A stretch of DNA of 64,000 nucleotides from Bradyrhizobium sp. SZCCHNS1050. GTDB lineage: Bacteria; Pseudomonadota; Alphaproteobacteria; Rhizobiales; Xanthobacteraceae. This document shows, piece after piece, positions 26,673 through 35,337 of the stretch (position 1 is the first letter of the stretch; the number at the start of each line of letters is the position of its first letter). A program made the translations under genes and the position numbers. The notes beneath the pieces were generated by a model, which saw nothing but the letters and a program-made list of their open reading frames with translations, searched no databases and was not told the DNA's origin. Where the stretch lies: the NCBI RefSeq assembly GCF_032484785.1, contig NZ_JAUETR010000001.1:1550001-1614000 (forward strand), given 5' to 3'.

Positions 26673-29546
26673 TCAACGGCTGAACAGGTCGGAGTTGGAT
26701 TCCGCCAACGCAGCCGCGCGCTTCTCGATTGCATCCCATTCCTGGTGAAGCCGGTTGTAAAATCGGCCCTCGGAAGCCCATTGCCTTTGCTCGCAGATAT
26801 CGTAAAGGCGGCGGGCGAGCGCGTGGGCAGGCTCCGCTAGCGCGCCCAGGCAATTGTACAGGGCCGCGGCAGCTTCGATGCCGCCATCCTCTGCGCTGAG
26901 CCGTTTGATGAGGTGCTGACAAGCTTCCCAAACAGTGGCCCGGCCGGCCCTTACCGGCTCCCAGTCGTCTGGCAATTCGTCACGCCTTAGCAGACGGGCG
27001 GCGCCTCCACGCGCCTCAAAGAAGCCGGCCTCGTTCATACCGTTCAACGAAACGTTGACCGCATTTGTCATAACGATGGCATCACCCGATTTGCCATTTT
27101 CGAACCCCTTTGCGGCAAACCAATCTAGCGCGAAGCGGGTTTCGCTGTCGTAATCAGCGTCACCCGACGAAGTGATTTCCTCGCGCACCTGGTTGACGAG
27201 CCTCAAAGCATCTTTCACGATCATGGATGTGCCATCGGTGTTAAGCACATTCGCGTAGCGCGTGAAGACCCCGATGCCCGGGCCGATCGCGGCCTGCTGA
27301 ATGTCGGTTGGACCCACACCAGCACGACGTATTTCGGCAAGCGCCTCCGGCAACTCGCGTCGCAACGCACGCACAAAGTCGGCGCGGGTGATTGTTAACG
27401 CTGAAGTCTCGCGGCGACGGCACACAAGGACGATGGATGACGCAAGGGCGTTGGCCTCCTTATTGCGAAATCCCCCCGCGCGCTCTGTCCTAACCGGCCA
27501 TGTTCCATCGATTGCCAGTCCGCAATCGGTAACAGCTTGCAAGAAGGTCGACCAGCCGGCCGAGGTGATACCATCCTCACTAGCCTCAGATTGCTTGAAT
27601 GCATAATAGATCGTCACTGGAGAACTCTCCGTTGCCGCAGCAAGGCCTCGCAGCGCAAGCTTCATTCCGTTCAAGAAGAACGCCTCCGCTTCATCTCTAC
27701 CACCATGACGATACGGGGTAGCTATCAGCTCCTCCTTCTTGGGCGTTAGCACACGACGAAACAACGCTGGGTGAACATCACTCAGCGTCTGTCGAAGCCG
27801 CACGTAGAAGAAGTCAGAGAGATCGGCGTAACCTATGTTGTCGTAGTACGGTGGATCAGTTGAGATGAGTAGACCTTCGCCAAATCGATTCTCGCTGGCA
27901 TTTTTCGGTTCAATAGCTCCTGCAACATCAGTTGCAATCAATGCCGTATCAAGAACCTTGGAAACCAAAACAGTCATTCGCTCAATATTGCCCGACGAAG
28001 TTGCAAACGGATTAGCTTCCGCATAATCCCAGACCATCGGCATTGCCTGTCTACCGAAAGCACTCACCACGTGAAGCTTTGTAGGAAGAGCGCTCCACGT
28101 ACAAATTGTGTTACTTCCCTCGCTCACTTTGTCGACAGCGAACGCCAAATACGTTGTCACCGCATCTGCATAAGCCGCAGGGCCTAGACCCCCATCGGCG
28201 AGACGGCGAAGATCGTCGGAGTAGGCGCCGGACCAATGCTTCTTCGCGTCCGCCAGCACCTGCCCTCGCGCCTCTTTCACAAGGTCGGAGAATGTCGCCA
28301 GAGCTGTGAGCTGACGCGGAGTAAATAAATCTCTCCACCGCGAAATGCCATAATTCGGCGTCTTGAAATCCCGAGGATTGTCCGGCAAGTCCTGTTCCAG
28401 CTCCGGTACCTCGGGGGGAGAGACCAAGGCAGCATTGATGTGCTCGTCGTTCGGCGGCAGATAAATGCGAGCCCTGGAACCCTCGGCAACGATCGCCATG
28501 AGCCGTACGCCCATGCGCCCGGCCTGGCCCTCCGCTCGAATATGCGTAAACGGCATAGGCGTGCCTGTCAGTAGGCAAACGCCTCCCCGTCGATTGACCG
28601 TACCTACCTGCGCTACTTCTAAGTCCGACTTGGTCGGCTTGTCATCGATCTCGAATACCCACGTCATCTTAGCGCGGTCGACGACCGGCTTAACTATCGC
28701 TTCCTGACCCGGTCTCGCCGACAGCACGAACGAGGAGGCTAAAGGCACGTGCGTGCCCTTCGCGCGTGGATCTGGGCTGGGCACCGTGCGCGCCCACAGC
28801 CATGAGATCACGGTGGCTTCCGCCTTCCCGTCCTTCAGCTTTGCCTTGGGATAAAGATGACCGATCCTTCTCTCGGCCTCGGCACGCATCCAGCGGCCGT
28901 AGTAGCGGACGTCATCTGCGAGGCCCTGGGCGCCCTTCCATTGATGCAGCTCATTAACCTCTGGATTCACCGGCTTACGGCCGCAAAATTTTGGCGGAAA
29001 CTCGATCAACGCCTTGCCAATCAAAACGGCCACAGGGTTCAGGTCCGACCCCGTTGCCTTGAGACCGAGCCGTTGAGCTTCGAGCGGGATCGAGCCACCA
29101 CCCGAGAACGGGTCGTAGACCGGTGGCGCGTTGCTCTGCAGATACTCAATGATCGCTTGCGGCTTCATCTGCCCCAGCGGAGGTAGGACCTCGCCCCGCC
29201 CACGGGCCACTGATCGAGCAATCTCGTAGCGAGCTTCGGTCAGAATGACCTCGTTGGTGGATGCCTCCCATGGCACCAGACGCTCAATCAGATTGTGGAG
29301 CCGATCGCGCTCGGCCTTCTGTAGCTCGACGGTCGGAAATTCCTCCGGGCATGAGCTCGGGTCGTCGACAAGTTGCGCAAACAGTACCGCGCGGCACGCT
29401 GCAAGTGGACGCCGCGCCCACCACAGATGCAGTGTAGACGGATGCCCATGGCGTATGGATTTCTCTCGCGCACTCTCTCGGTTGATCACCTCCAGCGGGA
29501 TCGAGACTTCGATGAGCTTTTTTCTGGTCTTTGCGGCTACAGCCAT
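26673..29546 (-). CDS. DUF1156 adenine-type DNA methyltransferase (957 aa)
   Basis: A large N6-adenine-type DNA methylase of the DUF1156/COG1743 family. The N-terminal DUF1156 signature is LIEVSIPLEVINRESAREKS with HPSTLHLWWARRPLAA; the AdoMet site is YDPFSGGGSIPLEAQ near residue 145, and the catalytic motif IV is STDPPYYDNIGYADLSDFFY near 575, giving an unusually wide split between them, normal for this family. I choose the ATG at 29546, with GAGGA ten bases upstream. It lies between the helicase and the ATPase genes and would mark self DNA for the system. No truncation. Confidence 0.9.
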   Translation of the reverse strand: MAVAAKTRKKLIEVSIPLEVINRESAREKSIRHGHPSTLHLWWARRPLAACRAVLFAQLVDDPSSCPEEFPTVELQKAERDRLHNLIERLVPWEASTNEVILTEARYEIARSVARGRGEVLPPLGQMKPQAIIEYLQSNAPPVYDPFSGGGSIPLEAQRLGLKATGSDLNPVAVLIGKALIEFPPKFCGRKPVNPEVNELHQWKGAQGLADDVRYYGRWMRAEAERRIGHLYPKAKLKDGKAEATVISWLWARTVPSPDPRAKGTHVPLASSFVLSARPGQEAIVKPVVDRAKMTWVFEIDDKPTKSDLEVAQVGTVNRRGGVCLLTGTPMPFTHIRAEGQAGRMGVRLMAIVAEGSRARIYLPPNDEHINAALVSPPEVPELEQDLPDNPRDFKTPNYGISRWRDLFTPRQLTALATFSDLVKEARGQVLADAKKHWSGAYSDDLRRLADGGLGPAAYADAVTTYLAFAVDKVSEGSNTICTWSALPTKLHVVSAFGRQAMPMVWDYAEANPFATSSGNIERMTVLVSKVLDTALIATDVAGAIEPKNASENRFGEGLLISTDPPYYDNIGYADLSDFFYVRLRQTLSDVHPALFRRVLTPKKEELIATPYRHGGRDEAEAFFLNGMKLALRGLAAATESSPVTIYYAFKQSEASEDGITSAGWSTFLQAVTDCGLAIDGTWPVRTERAGGFRNKEANALASSIVLVCRRRETSALTITRADFVRALRRELPEALAEIRRAGVGPTDIQQAAIGPGIGVFTRYANVLNTDGTSMIVKDALRLVNQVREEITSSGDADYDSETRFALDWFAAKGFENGKSGDAIVMTNAVNVSLNGMNEAGFFEARGGAARLLRRDELPDDWEPVRAGRATVWEACQHLIKRLSAEDGGIEAAAALYNCLGALAEPAHALARRLYDICEQRQWASEGRFYNRLHQEWDAIEKRAAALAESNSDLFSR

Positions 29547-29634
29547 CAACTCTGTTCCTCGTGAAATGACCCGCCATTGAAATTCGCGAGCGCGGTCCAA
29601 AATGTGGCTTGCGAATTCTTGGCGCTCTTTCGTC

Positions 29635-32600
29635 TCAGCATGGCGCCGTCCCGCGACTCATAAGTTTATCGAGGTGAAAGATCGTGGCGCAAACGTCCTG
29701 CGCTGGCGCGCTATCGAAGGGCTTGCGCACGTATATCGGCTGGTTCGCGACCCCTTCTGCAGTAATAGGCACGATCGCCAGGACGAAGTGTTCCTCGGCA
29801 TTCAGCGCCACAATCATCTCATTGGTCGTGACCGTGATCGTGTCTCCGCCCTCGATGCGTCCCTTCACCTCTATGAAGAGCAGGTGCCCCGTGACGGCGT
29901 CTCGGCTTTCGATATCGTAGCCAACCTTTGCTGCCGACACGTCAATCGGCTCCCGGCCCAGCGCGCGCTCGGCCGCGAACACCGCCTGCATCGCAAGACG
30001 CTCGACCTCGGCCCGCGCAAGCGCATCTTCCGCGAAGCCGTCAGGCGGTTGGGCTGTCCTGGGTCTCAGCAATCCTATTGGCACGATGAGGGCCGCTCCC
30101 TTGACCTGCGGCGGCAGAGCTTGGATGTCGCGCTCCTCGACAAGTTGCCGCAGCCGCCGGTCCAATCGCTCCGTGAGCGTTTGCGCGTACGCCCGCGCAT
30201 TGCCGGAATTGAGCCGGCCACCTTTGCCAGCCTGCTCCTTGAGGGCCAGTTCCTCGGCCCGGCCATCCCAGAAATTGATCTCGCGCTTGAGCCGCGCCTT
30301 CACCTCTCCCTCCACCCGATCCACCTCCGCGAGCCTGCGCTCGCGCGTCTCCCTGAGGTGCTCCGGCACGAGATGGGCGATCGCAAAATGCATCGCCTTC
30401 TTCTCGATGTCGTCCCTGAGCCAGTCGGCTTCGAGCAGCTGACGTGCGGCATCGATCTCACCAGATTGGAGGGGTCGAAAATCGAGATAGGGTGCCGGAC
30501 CGGCATCCTGGGCGTTGCCATGCTCATCGAGCATAACAAACTGCATTCTGCGGGACGCGATGCTCGGTTGCCCATTGCGGCCCGGGCGGCCGTCGCGGAT
30601 CGCGTGCTCCAGCGTGACAAGCACGCGGGGGCCGCGGCCATCCTCGTTGGCTTCATCCACCAGGATGGCGCCGCGTTTCAGGACGTCGCCCGCCTCCTCA
30701 AGGGTAACGGCGATCGTGACATCGAGCAGCCCGTGGCCCGGCGTGATGATCGCGGCCTGCGGCTTATGCGTGTCGCGATATCCCTTGTCGAAGCAAACGC
30801 GTTCGTAGCGCTCGGCGATTGGCACAACGCCACCGGCAAATCGATCCCGGTCGCGCAGACGCCCAGGGACGCGGGCTATTTCATAGCGTCCGGTCTCACG
30901 CCGCCGGATCTGGCCGCCGAGCCGCACGAATGCCCTTTCGAAGAAGGCGCGGATGTAATGCGGCTGCAAGCGTCGCGCCGCAGCACGCTCCATCTTTTCC
31001 CGGATCTCCGTGACAGTTCGCGGATCGAGCCCTTCCGAGGTCAACTTCCGCTCGCGGATCAGCGTCTCGATCTTCTCCGTGTCGACGACGCCATCGACCG
31101 CCGTGAATAGCTTCTGCTTGTGCTTGGGGTCGTCGCCATAAAGTACGGCTTCCATGAGCAGCTCGCGCAGCGGCTTGCCCTCGAACAGCTCGCCGAGCAC
31201 GTCATAGACGCTGTCACGTCCCCCCAGCGCCTCGCGAGCTCTCTCCAGCTTTTCGAGCAGCCGACCGTAGACCTCACCTTCCCGCGTATCGGCCGAGACA
31301 AGATTCCAGAGGTGGCAGACCTCCGTCTGGCCGATGCGGTGGATGCGCCCGAAGCGCTGCTCCAGCCGATTCGGATTCCATGGCAAATCGTAGTTGACCA
31401 TCAGATGTGCGCCACGTTGCAGATTGACGCCTTCGCCTGCGGCATCGTTTGCAACGAGGACACGAACCTCGGGATCGTCGTTGAAGGCCACAATGTTCGC
31501 CTTGCGCACGTCACGGGGGACGCCGCCATGGATGACGACCACGGCCTCGGATTTGCCGATGCGCTGCCTGATCTTGTCCGCGAGGTATTCGAGCGTGTCG
31601 CGTGGCTCCGTGAAAATCAGAAGCTTGCGACGCAGGCCCGTCGCCTCGTCCACCATCGGCGGCTTGTCGAGGATTTCGCCAAGCTGGCGCCACTTGGCAT
31701 CCTGACCGGATTTACGAAGTTGATCAGCGAGTCTTTCGAGCTCGCGCAGGACAACCAATTCGGCTTCAAGCTCGGGAATGGTCTGGGCTGCAGTTGCGCG
31801 ATCCGCGATCTGCTGCTCGGCATCCTCCAGTTCGGCACCACCGGCTTCATCGAGGTCTTGATCTTCGTCATCGTCCAGAACGGAGGGAAATTGCTCCTGC
31901 TTCTGCAGCCGGCCGCCTCGAACGATGATGCGCTCTTCGGCCAAGCGAGCTTCGAGCCGTTCGCGGCGACGATGCAGCGAGCGATAGATCGCCGCGGGGG
32001 AGGACGCCAAGCGCCGCTGCAATATCTGCAAAGCGAAGCCAACATTGTTCCTTCGCTTATCGTCTCCGAGATTGTTGAGGTTGCGCATCTCATTGCGGAC
32101 GTATTGGGTGACTGCCGCGTACAGCTGCGCTTCGAGGTCCGAGAGCTGGTATTGGATCGTGGATGCCTTGCGCTCAGGAAATAGCGGCGAGCCATCGAAC
32201 TTTCGCAGTTCCTCCTTGGTCAGCCGCCGCATGAGGTCGGACACATCGACCTTGCGCGCTCCCTCACGCGGGCGTCCTTCGAACCGGTCGGCGTCGAGAA
32301 GCCCCATGAAAAGCTGGAAGTCGGCGTCGTTGCCGTTATGCGGCGTTGCCGACATCAGCAGAAAGTGGCGAGCGCGGCCGCCGACCAATTGGCCGAGCTT
32401 GTAGCGCTTCGTATATTTCACCTCGTTGCCGAACAGGCTCGCGGCCATCCGGTGCGCTTCGTCACAGATCACGAGGTCGAATTCTGGTGCGGCCTGCAGT
32501 TTGGCCTGCAATGCATCTGAGCGTGCAGCCATATCGAGCCGCATGATCAGGTGATTGCGCTCGATGAAGGGGTTCCCGGTGACCGAGGCCTCGATCTGCT

Positions 32601-33150
32601 CTCGCGATACGATATCGAAGGTGAGATCGAATTTTTCCTTCAGCTCATCCTGCCACTGCTCGACCAGGCTGCCGGGCGCGATGATGAGGCAGCGCTCCAG
32701 GTCAGCACGAATGATCAGTTCCTTGATGAAGAGCCCGGCCATGATTGTTTTGCCGGCGCCAGGATCATCGGCGAGCAGGAAGCGCAGCGGCTGTCTCTGC
32801 AGCATTTCGCCGTAAACGGCTGTGATCTGGTGCGGCAACGGCTCGATTCGGGAGCTGTGGACGGCAAGATAGGGGTCAAAGAGATGAGCCAGCCTGATTC
32901 GTTGCGCCTCGGAAGCCACTCGAAAGGCCTCCCCGTCGCCGTCGAAGCTAAAGGCTCGGCTGGCCTGGACCAGCTCCAGGCCAGGCTCCGAATCGCGATA
33001 GAGCAGCACCTCTGCCGGACCGTCTGCGCCTCTGTAAACGAGGTTCAGGGCATCCGAACCGATCCACTGGACGCGCACGACCTCGACGACCGCCGGGCCC
33101 GCCACCCCGCGAATCTTCGATCCCGCAACGACTTTCTCCAAAACCAGCAT
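29635..33150 (-). CDS. SNF2-type helicase with DUF3883 end, DISARM-related (1171 aa)
   Basis: A Swi2/Snf2 translocase, similar in plan to DrmD. FLLADDPGAGKTIMAGL near residue 133 is Walker A, VICDEAHRMA near 230 the DEAH box, LMSATPHNG motif III, and VANDAAGEGVNLQ with QRFGRIHRIGQ near 600 motifs V-VI. The C-terminus (AAKVGYDIESRDAVTG, then LFIEVKGRIEGG) is a DUF3883/NERD-like nuclease-fold domain. I start at MLVLEKVV; the frame continues upstream for 111 codons through remnants of a lost gene. It heads the three-gene operon with the methylase and ATPase. Confidence 0.9.
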   Translation of the reverse strand: MLVLEKVVAGSKIRGVAGPAVVEVVRVQWIGSDALNLVYRGADGPAEVLLYRDSEPGLELVQASRAFSFDGDGEAFRVASEAQRIRLAHLFDPYLAVHSSRIEPLPHQITAVYGEMLQRQPLRFLLADDPGAGKTIMAGLFIKELIIRADLERCLIIAPGSLVEQWQDELKEKFDLTFDIVSREQIEASVTGNPFIERNHLIMRLDMAARSDALQAKLQAAPEFDLVICDEAHRMAASLFGNEVKYTKRYKLGQLVGGRARHFLLMSATPHNGNDADFQLFMGLLDADRFEGRPREGARKVDVSDLMRRLTKEELRKFDGSPLFPERKASTIQYQLSDLEAQLYAAVTQYVRNEMRNLNNLGDDKRRNNVGFALQILQRRLASSPAAIYRSLHRRRERLEARLAEERIIVRGGRLQKQEQFPSVLDDDEDQDLDEAGGAELEDAEQQIADRATAAQTIPELEAELVVLRELERLADQLRKSGQDAKWRQLGEILDKPPMVDEATGLRRKLLIFTEPRDTLEYLADKIRQRIGKSEAVVVIHGGVPRDVRKANIVAFNDDPEVRVLVANDAAGEGVNLQRGAHLMVNYDLPWNPNRLEQRFGRIHRIGQTEVCHLWNLVSADTREGEVYGRLLEKLERAREALGGRDSVYDVLGELFEGKPLRELLMEAVLYGDDPKHKQKLFTAVDGVVDTEKIETLIRERKLTSEGLDPRTVTEIREKMERAAARRLQPHYIRAFFERAFVRLGGQIRRRETGRYEIARVPGRLRDRDRFAGGVVPIAERYERVCFDKGYRDTHKPQAAIITPGHGLLDVTIAVTLEEAGDVLKRGAILVDEANEDGRGPRVLVTLEHAIRDGRPGRNGQPSIASRRMQFVMLDEHGNAQDAGPAPYLDFRPLQSGEIDAARQLLEADWLRDDIEKKAMHFAIAHLVPEHLRETRERRLAEVDRVEGEVKARLKREINFWDGRAEELALKEQAGKGGRLNSGNARAYAQTLTERLDRRLRQLVEERDIQALPPQVKGAALIVPIGLLRPRTAQPPDGFAEDALARAEVERLAMQAVFAAERALGREPIDVSAAKVGYDIESRDAVTGHLLFIEVKGRIEGGDTITVTTNEMIVALNAEEHFVLAIVPITAEGVANQPIYVRKPFDSAPAQDVCATIFHLDKLMSRGTAPC

Positions 33151-33800
33151 AGATAGTGCTCCCGCCTCCTGGCGACGAGATATCACGTTTATGTCGTTCC
33201 GGGGCTGCCCCGCGGACATCCATCGACAGGGATCTTTGACGCCCGGGTTTGGATTTCCAGAACCAATGGAGGTCTGACGGATCGGGGCGACCCCGGTCTC
33301 GCTCAGCACGTTGGCGCCGACGACCAGCCCTTCGGGCTGCAGATAATTCAGCCATTCCGAAGTTTCGTCCGGTTGGGAATGAAAGTCACCGTCGTGCGCG
33401 GTTCGTCGCCGGCCAGAGATAAACGGGACCGGCCGGCTCCAGGTGGCGCGCCTGCACCTCATAGCCCTGGCGGACTTTCTCAAGCTCGCTGTCCAGCTCC
33501 TGTGCAGCCGCAGCAGCTTGCCGCCCCAGACCGGCGATCGGCCTCGAACTGGCGCAGCTCGCGCACATGTTGCTTGCGGATGTCGTCGTCGCTCGGGCCG
33601 AACAGATCCATCTGCGCAGGGGCTCCCGGCAGCTGCTTGGTGCGCATCGCCTCGCGCGCCCGGTCGACCTGCCGCGGCCTAGCCGAAGCGCACTCGAAGC
33701 TCCTCAATTCTACGATCAAAGCGACCGGCACATTCAATACAGAATACGGGTTTGCCAGATTGGCGGGTGCCCAATCCGCCAGTCTTTGAGCAACCTCGAC
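33151..33800 (-). pseudogene. Remnants of two upstream genes of the helicase operon
   Basis: Two coding scraps lie before the helicase. One, in two frames, reads QMDLFGPSDDDIRKQHVREL, then SELEKVRQGYEVQARHLEP and GPVYLWPATNRARR with a stop at 33386: it looks like the C-terminal end of a larger protein, with one frameshift near 33520. Directly after its stop another frame gives PDETSEWLNYLQPEGLVVGA and NVLSETGVAPIRQT, which looks like the N-terminal start of a further gene, cut after about 50 codons and fused to the helicase leader. I do not know either family; both suggest that the operon lost its first genes by deletion. Confidence 0.5.
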
Positions 33801-33807
33801 CGAAACC

Positions 33808-34065
33808 ATGAAGCGCGCACCCTCGCGAATCGACATATTGCCACTTTTGCCAGTTGTATTTGGTCTTGGCGAAATCGAGGCGGCTGCGGCGATCGGCGTC
33901 TCAGCAAGTAAGTTCCGCGCACTCGTCAAAGAAGCTCGGATGCCGCGCCCTCGACGAATTGACCGACGCTTTGTCTGGGACGTCGATGAGCTGCGCGCAG
34001 CGTTCAAGGCTCTTCCTCATGAAGGAGAGAGCGAAGGATCCGATACATGGGCGGACGTGGTGTAA
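33808..34065 (+). CDS. Excisionase-like HTH protein upstream of integrase (85 aa)
   Basis: A small AlpA/MerR-type winged-helix protein. LGEIEAAAAIGVSASKFRAL is the HTH and ARMPRPRRIDRRFVWDVDEL the wing, the typical layout of recombination directionality factors that choose excision over integration. It overlaps the start of the integrase gene by 19 bp, so the two form an xis-int operon. It lies antisense to the edge of the DISARM-related operon scraps. Confidence 0.78.
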   Translation: MKRAPSRIDILPLLPVVFGLGEIEAAAAIGVSASKFRALVKEARMPRPRRIDRRFVWDVDELRAAFKALPHEGESEGSDTWADVV

Positions 34066-35189
34066 TCCGGTTGAAGTATGTTCACGCATTTCGTGATCGT
34101 CAGGGCCGCATGCGTTACTACTTCCGCCGCGATGGAAGGCGGACGCCCCTTCCCGGCTTGCCCGGCTGTGGTGAGTTTATGGACGCATACGCGGCGCTGT
34201 TGGCCAACAGGCCAAAGCCTGCTGAGCTACGACGGGCAGCCGCCCCCAAGACCTTCGCCGCACTCGCAATCCTCTATTACGGCTCTCCACAGTATCGCTC
34301 GCTGTCCGCGTCCAGCCGCACCAATTATCGGCGAGTGATCGACGGCTTCCTGGAAGAACATGGTCATCGGCGTGTCGATCAAATGACCCGAGCGCACGTC
34401 GACGTCGTCATCGGCAAGATGGCCGACAGGCCGGGCGCAGGCATCATCTTGCTAAAGCGGATCCGAACCCTGATCCGCTACGCGATGGCACTGGGCTGGA
34501 CAGATCGAGATCCAACTGCCGGCGTGCGGGGATACAAGTCGAAGGAAATTCATACCTGGAATGAAAGCGAGATAGCGGTCTTCGAGCGCCACTGGTCGGA
34601 AGGCACAAGGGAACGCCTGACCTTCGCGCTGCTCCTCTACACAGGCCAACGTGGCTCAGACGTTTATCGGATGACGTGGGCAGACATTTCGGGAGATGCG
34701 ATCCGCGTTGCCCAGCAAAAGACTGCCGCGAAGCTCACCATTCCGATCCATGAGGCGCTGGATCGCGTCCTTTCGACTGCGAACCGCGATCACCCGACAA
34801 TCCTGGCGACGGCTTATGGCGAGCGGTTCTCCGTGAAGGGCTTCGGCCAGATGATTTCGGCCGCGATCCGGGAAGCAGGGCTCCCCCAACGGTGCAAAGC
34901 CCATGGGCTCCGGAAAGCTGCCGCGCGACGGCTGGCCGAGGCCGGATGCTCTGCAAGCGAAATTGCGGCGATTACCGGACACAAGACATTGGCAGAGGTC
35001 GAGCGCTATACGCGCGCGGCTGACCAAGAGCGGCTGGCGAGAAAGGCGATCCAGCGACAGTCCGAAAACCAAATTGGCAAACCGCCAATCAGGGAAGTGG
35101 CAAACTCCACCGATGAAGCCTTAGAGATCAATAGCTTAGCGTGGAAAATGGCGCTCCCTAGGGGAATCGAACCCCTGTTTCAGCCTTGA
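34047..35189 (+). CDS. Tyrosine integrase, 3' end runs through the att site (380 aa)
   Basis: A phage/ICE-type integrase. The N-terminal part has a basic arm-binding region (HAFRDRQGRMRYYFRRDGRR), the core-binding domain covers 70-165, and the catalytic part shows LLLYTGQRGSDVYRMTW (Arg), AHGLRKAAARRLAEAG (H-x-x-R), ITGHKTLAEVERYTRA (His and Tyr). The last residues, MALPRGIEPLFQP, are the translation of a tRNA-Glu 3' end, so the stop codon is provided by the attachment site region. In strain variants the tail must change with each recombination. Intact. Confidence 0.9.
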   Translation: MGGRGVIRLKYVHAFRDRQGRMRYYFRRDGRRTPLPGLPGCGEFMDAYAALLANRPKPAELRRAAAPKTFAALAILYYGSPQYRSLSASSRTNYRRVIDGFLEEHGHRRVDQMTRAHVDVVIGKMADRPGAGIILLKRIRTLIRYAMALGWTDRDPTAGVRGYKSKEIHTWNESEIAVFERHWSEGTRERLTFALLLYTGQRGSDVYRMTWADISGDAIRVAQQKTAAKLTIPIHEALDRVLSTANRDHPTILATAYGERFSVKGFGQMISAAIREAGLPQRCKAHGLRKAAARRLAEAGCSASEIAAITGHKTLAEVERYTRAADQERLARKAIQRQSENQIGKPPIREVANSTDEALEINSLAWKMALPRGIEPLFQP

Positions 35190-35192
35190 GAG
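35149..35192 (-). other. Attachment site: 3' part of a tRNA-Glu(CTC) gene
   Basis: Read on the minus strand this is CTCTCAAGGCTGAAACAGGG, then GTTCGATTCCCC (T arm) and TAGGGAGCGCCA (acceptor, discriminator G, CCA). It begins inside the anticodon loop and agrees with the 3' half of tRNA-Glu. There is no 5' half, so it is not a gene but the core repeat left by tRNA-targeted integration. Confidence 0.85.
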
Positions 35193-35337
35193 TTGGAGTT
35201 TTTCCTGCTCGACCAGTTCGCATCCATTCGCCGCAATCCAATATTATCATATACTTAGATGATCGAGGTTCGCGATCGACCGCCTCCGTACGCCCTCGCT
35301 TATTCGACGGATATTCGACGGTTTCGAGAAGGTTGGC

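Noticed and set aside
29602..32184. Long plus-strand frames of 502 and 354 codons
   Set aside because: Antisense to the SNF2 helicase gene, no family features.
33480..34007. 175-codon minus-strand frame as one gene
   Set aside because: Its first 65 codons overlap the better-supported excisionase gene on the other strand and only the later part resembles coding sequence.
35149..35192. tRNA-Glu gene
   Set aside because: Only the part from the anticodon loop to CCA is present; the D arm and 5' acceptor strand are absent, so it is an attachment-site remnant.
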